Positions 58,568 to 64,000 of a DNA stretch of 64,000 nucleotides are shown piece after piece. Within the stretch, counting starts at the first letter, position 1. Every line of letters begins with the position of its first letter. Source of the DNA: Streptomyces sp. NBC_00237. Lineage in GTDB: Bacteria; Actinomycetota; Actinomycetes; Streptomycetales; Streptomycetaceae. The stretch covers positions 1,612,001 to 1,676,000 of the forward strand of contig NZ_JAPEMT010000002.1 of assembly GCF_026342435.1 (NCBI RefSeq), read 5' to 3'. The notes beneath the pieces were generated by a model. That model worked only from the letters and a program-made list of their open reading frames with translations, was not told the origin of the DNA and did not search any database. The position numbers and the translations under genes were made by a program.

Positions 58568-60220
58568 GTGCCGCAGTCCCCCGACGACCTCGACGCCGTC
58601 GCGGTACGCACCTGGTGCTCGCTGGCCCTCGCGGCCCTGGGGGCGGAGCGCGAGGAGATCGACGCGATCAACGTCTATCCGGTCGCCGACGGGGACACCG
58701 GGACGAATCTGTATCTGACGATGGAGTCCGCCGCCCAGGCCGTGGAAGCCGTCTTCGCCGCCCACGAGACGGTGACGGGTCCTGCGGCCTCGGTTCCGCT
58801 GCTGTCCGATGCCGTACGGGCCATGGCGCACGGAGCGCTGATAGGCGCACGGGGCAACTCCGGGACGATCCTCTCCCAGCTGTTGCGAGGCATGTCGGAA
58901 GAGCTGGCCGCCGTGGAGCGGGCCGACGGGGCAGCGCTGTGCAGGGCCCTGGAGCGGGCCGCGGCCTCGGCGTACGAGGCGGTGGCGCATCCGGTCGAGG
59001 GCACGGTGCTGACGGTCGCCACGGCGGCCGCGCGGGCGGCGGCCGCCCTGGACGGTGCGTCCGTGTCCGTGTCCGGTGTCGCCCGGGCCGCGTACGAAGG
59101 GGCCAGGAGCGCCCTGCCGCAGACCACCGGGCAGCTCGCGGTCCTCGGCCGGGCCGGAGTCGTCGACGCGGGCGGCCGGGGGCTCGTGGCCGTGCTCGGG
59201 GTACTGGTCGAGGCCGTCACGGGTGAGGCGGTGGCCGTACGGGCGAAAGCGGCGGTCCATCCGCTGGAGGCGGCGGACGACTGTGCCGCCGACCACGCCG
59301 ACGAGGGCGGGCCGGCCTTCGAGGTGATCTACCTGCTGGAGGCGGACGACGCGGCCGTGGACCGGCTGCGGCACCGGCTGGACGGGCTGGGGGACTCGCT
59401 GGTGGTGGTGGGCGGGGACGGGCTGTGGAACGTACACGTGCATGTGGACGACGCGGGGGCTGCCGTCGAGGCGGGGATCGAGGCCGGGCGGCCGTACCGG
59501 ATCCGCATCACGCACTTCGGTGCGGACCGGGTGGCTCCGCCGCGTGAGCGGGCGCAGCGGGCCGTCGTGGTGGTGGTTCCGGGCGAGGGGCTCATGGAGC
59601 TGTGTGCGCAGGCGGGGGCGACGACCGTGCTGGCGCGGCCCGGGGAGCCACCGGCCAGTGGGGAGCTGGTCGACGCGATCCGGCGGGCGCACGCGCGGGA
59701 GGTGGTGCTGCTGCCGAACGACGCGGACCTGCGGCACACGGCTGCGGCGGCGGCCCAGCAGGTACGGACGGAGGGCGTACGGGTTTCGCTGATCCCGACG
59801 CGGGCGGCGGTGCAGGGCATCGCGGCCCTCGCGGTGCACGAGCCGGACCGGCGCTTCGACGAGGACGTCGTCGCGATGACGTCGGCGGCGGGGGCCACGC
59901 GGTACGCCGAACTGGCCGTCGCGGAACGGCAGTCGTGGACGACGGCCGGTGTGTGCCAGGCGGGGGACGTGCTCGGGCTGATCGACGGGGACGTGGCGGT
60001 GATCGGGACCGATGTCGCGGCTACGGCGCGGACCGTGCTGGATCGGATGCTGTCGGCGGGGGGTGAGCTGGTGACGCTCGTACTCGGGGAGGGGGAGGGG
60101 GTGCCTTCGGGGCTTGGTGAGTCCTTGGAGGCTCATGTGCGGGAGAGGCACTTGGCGGTGGACACGGTGGTCTACCGGGGCGGCCATCAGCCCTCCCCCC
60201 TGCTGATCGGCATCGAGTAG
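58568..60220 (+). CDS. DAK2-domain kinase (YloV/FakA-like)
   Basis: A 550-residue protein. The N-terminal DAK2 domain (about 20-210) has NVYPVADGDTGTNLYLTMES with the metal-binding aspartates and GARGNSGTILSQLLRGM. A middle domain and a C-terminal EDD-like part follow. In firmicutes FakA phosphorylates fatty acids held by FakB (DegV); the partner is not in the window. The GTG at 58568 has AAGGAGGAG eight bases upstream. It is divergent from rpmB. Confidence 0.85.
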   Translation: MPQSPDDLDAVAVRTWCSLALAALGAEREEIDAINVYPVADGDTGTNLYLTMESAAQAVEAVFAAHETVTGPAASVPLLSDAVRAMAHGALIGARGNSGTILSQLLRGMSEELAAVERADGAALCRALERAAASAYEAVAHPVEGTVLTVATAAARAAAALDGASVSVSGVARAAYEGARSALPQTTGQLAVLGRAGVVDAGGRGLVAVLGVLVEAVTGEAVAVRAKAAVHPLEAADDCAADHADEGGPAFEVIYLLEADDAAVDRLRHRLDGLGDSLVVVGGDGLWNVHVHVDDAGAAVEAGIEAGRPYRIRITHFGADRVAPPRERAQRAVVVVVPGEGLMELCAQAGATTVLARPGEPPASGELVDAIRRAHAREVVLLPNDADLRHTAAAAAQQVRTEGVRVSLIPTRAAVQGIAALAVHEPDRRFDEDVVAMTSAAGATRYAELAVAERQSWTTAGVCQAGDVLGLIDGDVAVIGTDVAATARTVLDRMLSAGGELVTLVLGEGEGVPSGLGESLEAHVRERHLAVDTVVYRGGHQPSPLLIGIE

Positions 60221-60229
60221 CCCCTCCGC

Positions 60230-60580
60230 CTCTTCGGACTCCCCGCTCCCAACCCCCACGGCCAGCGATCCCTGCCCCTTCCACTTCCACCTCACCCCCT
60301 GGGACTCCCCCCTCCACTCCCCTCACCCCTTGGACTCCCCCCTCCGCTTCCCTCACCGCCTAGACTCCCCCTCCGCTTCCCCATCCCCCCTGGGCTCCGC
60401 CCTGCCTCGCCCCCTTGTGCTCCGCCTCCGCCCACCTCCCTTGCCCTCCGCCTCCGCCCGCCTCCCTTGGGCTCCGCCTCCGCCCAGCCCCCTCCGGCTC
60501 CGCCCAGCCCCTCCGGCTCCGCTTCCGCCTAGCCCCCTTGGGCTCCGCTCTCCGCTCCCCCAGCCCCCTTGGGCGGCGGG
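60230..60580. repeat. Pyrimidine-rich degenerate minisatellite
   Basis: About 350 bp in which the plus strand is almost all C and T with units such as ccttgggctccgcctccgccc repeated with variations every 25-35 bp. The strand asymmetry is extreme. It lies directly after the DAK2 kinase gene. Open frames across it on both strands are low-complexity artefacts. Confidence 0.75.
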
Positions 60581-60716
60581 GCCGCCCCCCGGGGGCGGAA
60601 CGGGCGGGCAAGGGGGCGGCCCTCTCCGCTCCGGGCCCACCCCGGAGCACCCCCGCCGTTACCCCGCCCCATGGGTGCGCCGCACCCCGGTGCGCCTGCG
60701 GCGGGCCGCCCCAGAC

Positions 60717-60762
60717 CCTTCCCCAAGCTCTCAACTTCGTTCGAGCAGGGGAGACCCCATCC
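60717..60762. repeat. Dispersed Streptomyces intergenic repeat (gagcaggggagacccc type)
   Basis: The sequence ccccaagctctcaacttcg followed by ttcgagcaggggagacccca is a version of an element I recognise as scattered in intergenic regions of many Streptomyces genomes. It can fold as ctctcaacttcg/ttcgagcag-type stems. Confidence 0.55.
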
Positions 60763-60796
60763 TTCACCTAAACTCGCGAGGCTTAGGGGTCGTACG

Positions 60797-60962
60797 TGCG
60801 GGCGCGTCGTGGCTGGCCGCGCAGTTCCCCGCGCCCCTAAAGGGGCGCACCCTCCCAGACCCAGCGCAGCCGGGGAGCGCCCCGCGCGGCGGAGCCGCAC
60901 AACGACACAGCCCCGCGCCCCTCAAGGGGCACGTCCGCGCGGCCGAGCCGCACAGTGACACA
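60797..60962. repeat. Composite dispersed repeat with two modules
   Basis: The segment gcgcagttccccgcgcccct and its hairpin gcgcccct-aa-aggggcgc (60831-60848) are a familiar Streptomyces intergenic repeat. A second module repeats the pattern: hairpin 60915-60930, then gcgcggccgagccgcacagt (60938-60957), matching gcgcggcggagccgcacaac at 60884-60903. Together with the previous entries they fill the 797-bp gap 60221-61017. Confidence 0.6.
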
Positions 60963-61017
60963 CCCCCCGTCAGCCCACGGTCAGCGGGCGGTAAGGCGCC
61001 CCCGCCACGCTCCCCCC

Positions 61018-62238
61018 ATGACCCAGCAGACGCAGTCCCTCGCCCACCTCCACCTCCTCATCTCCGGCGCCAGCATCGCCGGCCCCGCCCTCGCCCTCCA
61101 GCTCGCCCGCCGCGGCGCCCGCGTCACCGTCGTCGAGAAGGCGCCCGCGCCCCGCCCCGGCGGGTTCGCCGTCGACTTCCGGGGGCACGTGCACCGCAAG
61201 GTCCTTCAGGACATGGGGATTTGGGACGAGGTGCACGCCCGCCAGACCCGCATGGGCGTGCAGACCCTCGTCGACGCCGACGGGACGCCCCGCCTCGATC
61301 TCCCCTCCAGCCTCATGAGCGGGGACGTCGAGATCACCCGCGGCGACCTCGCCGCGATCATGTACGAGCGCACCAGGGAGCTGGACAACGTCACGTACGT
61401 CTTCGGGGACTCGGTCAAGACCCTCCACGAGACCCCGACCGGCGTCGACGTCACCTTCGAGAACGCCCCGCCCCACACCTTCGACCTGGTCGTCGGCGCC
61501 GACGGCCTGCACTCCCGCACCCGCGCCCTCGCCTTCGGCGACGAGTCCCGCTACCTGACGTACCTCGGCTACTACGTCGCCGTGTTCGACGTGCCCAACC
61601 ACCTGGAGCTGCACCGCACCGCCCGCCTCCACAGCGACCCCGGCCGCATGCTGAGCATCGGGAACGGGAACGGCGTGCCCGGCCACGCCGGTGCCTGCCT
61701 CGTCTTCTCCTCCGCCGAGCGGCTCGACTTCGACCGGCGCGACCTCGCCCAGCAGCAGAAGATCCTCACCGAACGGTTCCGGGGGATGGGGTGGGAGGCG
61801 CCCAAGGTGCTGGAGGCACTGGCGGGGCTCGCTTCCGCCGAGGAGCTGTACTTCGACGCCATCGCGCAGATCCACGTCGACCGGCTGTCCGTCGGGCGCG
61901 TGGTGCTCATCGGTGACGCGGGATACGGGGCGACCATGGGGGGCATGGGGACGGGGGCGGCCGTCGTCGCCGCGTACGTCCTGGCCGGTGAGCTGGCCGA
62001 GGCGGGCGGCGACCACCGCACCGCCTTCGCCGCGTACGAGGCCGGGTTCCGGGACTTCGCCAAGGGCTGCCAGAAGGTCGCGGGCAACGCGGGCCCGTTC
62101 CTCGCACCGCCCACCGCACGCAAGATCCGTCAGCGGGACCTCATGTACCGGATGCTCTCCGCGCGCCCCCTCGCCCGCTTCTTCAAGAAGCTGACCGAGA
62201 AGGCGGCGACGGACATCGTGCTGCGCGACTATCCCTGA
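61018..62238 (+). CDS. FAD-dependent monooxygenase
   Basis: A 406-residue flavoprotein of the PHBH/TetX type. It has an FAD-binding GxGxxG-like motif ISGASIAGPALALQLARRGA (degenerate), VVEKAP, the DG motif DLVVGADGLHSRTR and GRVVLIGDAGYGATMGGMG for flavin binding. The substrate is unknown. The ATG at 61018 follows a C-rich stretch with no ribosome binding site, so it may be leaderless. It is convergent with thiD. Confidence 0.88.
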   Translation: MTQQTQSLAHLHLLISGASIAGPALALQLARRGARVTVVEKAPAPRPGGFAVDFRGHVHRKVLQDMGIWDEVHARQTRMGVQTLVDADGTPRLDLPSSLMSGDVEITRGDLAAIMYERTRELDNVTYVFGDSVKTLHETPTGVDVTFENAPPHTFDLVVGADGLHSRTRALAFGDESRYLTYLGYYVAVFDVPNHLELHRTARLHSDPGRMLSIGNGNGVPGHAGACLVFSSAERLDFDRRDLAQQQKILTERFRGMGWEAPKVLEALAGLASAEELYFDAIAQIHVDRLSVGRVVLIGDAGYGATMGGMGTGAAVVAAYVLAGELAEAGGDHRTAFAAYEAGFRDFAKGCQKVAGNAGPFLAPPTARKIRQRDLMYRMLSARPLARFFKKLTEKAATDIVLRDYP

Positions 62239-62290
62239 TGGTCCTGGTGCTCTTGGTGCCCCCGGTGGCCCCGGTGCTCCCGAGCGGTCA

Positions 62291-63136
62291 TCAGCGGCCG
62301 GACCGCGTCGTCCCCTCCGCCGGGTTCCGCAGTCGCCAGCCGTGGTCGACGGGGCCGATGCCCGCGCCCAGCGCGAAGCCCGCCGCGATGGCCTCCGTGA
62401 CGTACTCCTTCGCGGCCGAGACCGCCTGCGGCACGTCGAGGCCCTTCGCGAGGCCCGAGGCGATGGCGGAGGCGAGCGTGCAACCGGTGCCGTGCGTATG
62501 GCGGTTGTCGTAGCGGGGGGCGCGGAGCCAGTGTTCGTCGGTGCCGTCGGTGAGCAAGTCGACGGCGTCGCCCGGGAGATGGCCGCCCTTGATCAGCACC
62601 CAACGCGGACCGCAGGCCAGGAGTGCGTCCGCCGCCTCGCGCATGCCCGACTCCGACTCCACGCGTACGCCCGTGAGTTGGGCCACCTCGTCGAGGTTGG
62701 GGGTGGCGACCGTGGCGGTCGGCAGCAGGTGCTTGCGTACGGACTGCACGGCCGAGGCGGCGAGGAGGGAGTCGCCGTGCTTGGAGACGCCCACCGGGTC
62801 GACGACGACCGGCGCGTCCGTGGCGGCGAGGAGGGCCGCCACCTCCTCCACCAGTTCGGCGGACGACAGCATGCCGGTCTTCACGGCCTGGACGCCGATG
62901 TCGTCGACGACGCTGCGGTACTGGGCGCGGACGGCCTCCACCGGAAGATCCCAAACCCCTTGTACGCCAAGGGAGTTCTGGGCGGTGACGGCGGTCAGCA
63001 CGCTCATCCCGTGCACACCCAGCGCCAGCATCGTCTTCAGGTCCGCCTGAATGCCCGCACCGCCGCCGGAGTCGGAACCGGCGACGGTGAGCACGCAGGG
63101 GAGCACGCCGTGACGTGCGGCAGGAGTTATTCGCAT
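62291..63136 (-). CDS. thiD: Bifunctional HMP/HMP-P kinase ThiD
   Basis: A 281-residue ribokinase-family enzyme making HMP-PP for thiamine. It has VAGSDSGGGAGIQADLKTM, VDPVGVSKHGDSLL and the anion hole/catalytic GTGCTLASAIASGL. ATG at 63136, 34 bp after the thiL stop; the two thiamine genes are probably one operon. Confidence 0.94.
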   Translation of the reverse strand: MRITPAARHGVLPCVLTVAGSDSGGGAGIQADLKTMLALGVHGMSVLTAVTAQNSLGVQGVWDLPVEAVRAQYRSVVDDIGVQAVKTGMLSSAELVEEVAALLAATDAPVVVDPVGVSKHGDSLLAASAVQSVRKHLLPTATVATPNLDEVAQLTGVRVESESGMREAADALLACGPRWVLIKGGHLPGDAVDLLTDGTDEHWLRAPRYDNRHTHGTGCTLASAIASGLAKGLDVPQAVSAAKEYVTEAIAAGFALGAGIGPVDHGWRLRNPAEGTTRSGR

Positions 63137-63170
63137 ACCTGCGAATGTAGCGCGGCCGCGCGGGGGACCC

Positions 63171-64000
63171 TCAGCCCTCGATGTCGCCGAAGTGGTCCCA
63201 GCCGCCCTTGTTCGTCCAGGGCGCCCCGTCGACCGTCACCTGCGGCAGCGCGGACGGGTTGAGAACCTCGCCGATGACCTTCCAGCGGGCCGGGAGCTTC
63301 ACGTCCGGCGGGAAGGTCGCCACGATCGCGTGGTCCTCTCCCCCGGTCAGCACCCACTGGAGCGGGTCGACGCCCACCGCCTGACCGATGTCCGACATCT
63401 GGGTGGGGATGTCGATGAGACCGGAACGCAGGTCGATGCGGACCTTGCTCGCCTCGGCGATGTGCCCGAGGTCGGCGACCAGGCCGTCGCTGACGTCGGT
63501 CATCGCGGTCGCACCGAGCCCGGCCGCCGCGGGGCCCGCGTGGTACGGGGGTTCGGGGCGGCGGTGCGCCTCGACGAAGGCGCGCGGCGAGCGGAAGCCG
63601 CGCGAGAGGACGGCGTGGCCCGCGGCCGACCAGCCGAGCCAGCCGGTCACGGCGACGACGTCGCCCGGCCGGGCGCCCGAGCGCACCACGGGTTCGTGGT
63701 TGCGCAGGTCGCCGAGAGCGGTGATGGCGACCGTGATGGTGTCTCCGCGTACGACGTCCCCGCCGACCACGGCCGCGCCCGCGACCTGGCACTCGTCGCG
63801 CAGCCCGTCCATCAGCTCGGTCGGCCAGGTGGCCGGGAGTTCGGCGGGGACGACGAGGCCCAGCAGGAGTGCGGTCGGTACGGCGCCCATGGCCGCGATG
63901 TCCGCCAGGTTCTGGGCGGCGGCCTTGCGGCCCACGTCGTACGCCGTCGACCAGTCGCGCCGGAAGTGCCGTCCCTCCAGGAGGATGTCGGTGCTCGCGA
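63171..64000 (-). CDS. thiL: Thiamine-monophosphate kinase ThiL, C-terminal part (cut by window edge)
   Basis: ThiL makes thiamine diphosphate from the monophosphate. The visible 276 codons start within the N-terminal domain: DILLEGRHFRRDWSTAYDVG, NLADIAAMGAVPTALLLGL, and VVGGDVVRGD, then TDVSDGLVADLGHIAEAS and LTGGEDHAIVATFP in the ATP-binding half. The N terminus lies beyond position 64000. It precedes thiD. Confidence 0.94.
   Translation of the reverse strand, partial: ASTDILLEGRHFRRDWSTAYDVGRKAAAQNLADIAAMGAVPTALLLGLVVPAELPATWPTELMDGLRDECQVAGAAVVGGDVVRGDTITVAITALGDLRNHEPVVRSGARPGDVVAVTGWLGWSAAGHAVLSRGFRSPRAFVEAHRRPEPPYHAGPAAAGLGATAMTDVSDGLVADLGHIAEASKVRIDLRSGLIDIPTQMSDIGQAVGVDPLQWVLTGGEDHAIVATFPPDVKLPARWKVIGEVLNPSALPQVTVDGAPWTNKGGWDHFGDIEG

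Noticed and set aside
60955..61017. Earlier in-frame start for the FAD monooxygenase
   Set aside because: The extra 21 residues come from the dispersed repeat and lack family similarity. ATG at 61018 begins just before the flavin-binding strand.
60330..61916. Long Pro/Arg-rich ORFs across the repeat region after the DAK2 gene
   Set aside because: They are products of the C/T-rich minisatellite and of a shadow frame of the monooxygenase gene.

Overview
The window is chromosomal core DNA of a Streptomyces or a very close relative. The base composition is very GC-rich with strong third-position bias. It carries the sporulation sigma gene whiG, the antibiotic/sporulation repressor gene nsdA, the glucose permease glcP, four tandem type I signal peptidases, and the conserved order frr-pyrH-tsf-rpsB ... 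whiG-dprA-comM ... rplS-trmD-rimM-rpsP ... ffh-glnD-glnK-amtB-nsdA ... ftsY ... smc ... mutM-rnc-rpmF ... coaD-rsmD-recG ... rpmB-thiD-thiL. Most genes lie on the minus strand.

Layout. 1-5.7 kb: translation and nucleotide genes (frr, pyrH, tsf, rpsB), a secreted M23 peptidase, a TetR regulator and whiG. 5.9-13.3 kb: dprA, split in two by a 6.1-kb element made only of recombinase-type genes. Four genes are joined by 4-bp ATGA overlaps: three large tyrosine-recombinase-type proteins and one small coiled-coil protein, as in Tn554-like elements. Both ends carry the same 6-bp core, and joining the flanks across one copy restores a complete 420-codon dprA. 13.3-20.3 kb: comM, yraN, a DUF2469 gene, a NUDIX gene, sipZ/Y/X/W and rplS. 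20.4-22.7 kb: trmD, rimM, khpA and rpsP. 22.9-28.5 kb: a SprT-like protein, a methyltransferase, an FtsH paralogue and ffh.

28.5-28.75 kb holds the most striking feature. Between ffh and glnD lies a cas-less miniature array of three degenerate type I-E-like CRISPR repeats around two spacers of exactly 32 nt. One spacer matches ffh next to an AAG trinucleotide (25 of 26 positions, but mismatched in the seed). The other matches glnD at 26 of 32 positions; four of its six mismatches lie at positions 6, 12, 18 and 30, which are multiples of six. Each spacer therefore matches one of the two genes that flank the array.

28.7-36 kb: nitrogen signalling (glnD, glnK, amtB with a GlnR-type box), nsdA and a PrimPol-domain gene. 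36-46.5 kb: ftsY, an NCS1 permease, a luciferase-like oxidoreductase, glcP, smc, a 73-residue coiled-coil protein with a long folded leader, and acylphosphatase. 46.4-54.8 kb: a CAP-domain protein, mutM, rnc, rpmF, a DUF177 gene, a SepIVA-like gene, coaD, rsmD and recG. 54.9-58 kb: a large AfsR/SARP-type regulator. 58-64 kb: rpmB, a DAK2 kinase gene, an 800-bp repeat-filled gap, a FAD monooxygenase, thiD and the 3' part of thiL.

All identifications rest on reading the translations and motifs by eye. No database search or structure prediction was run.
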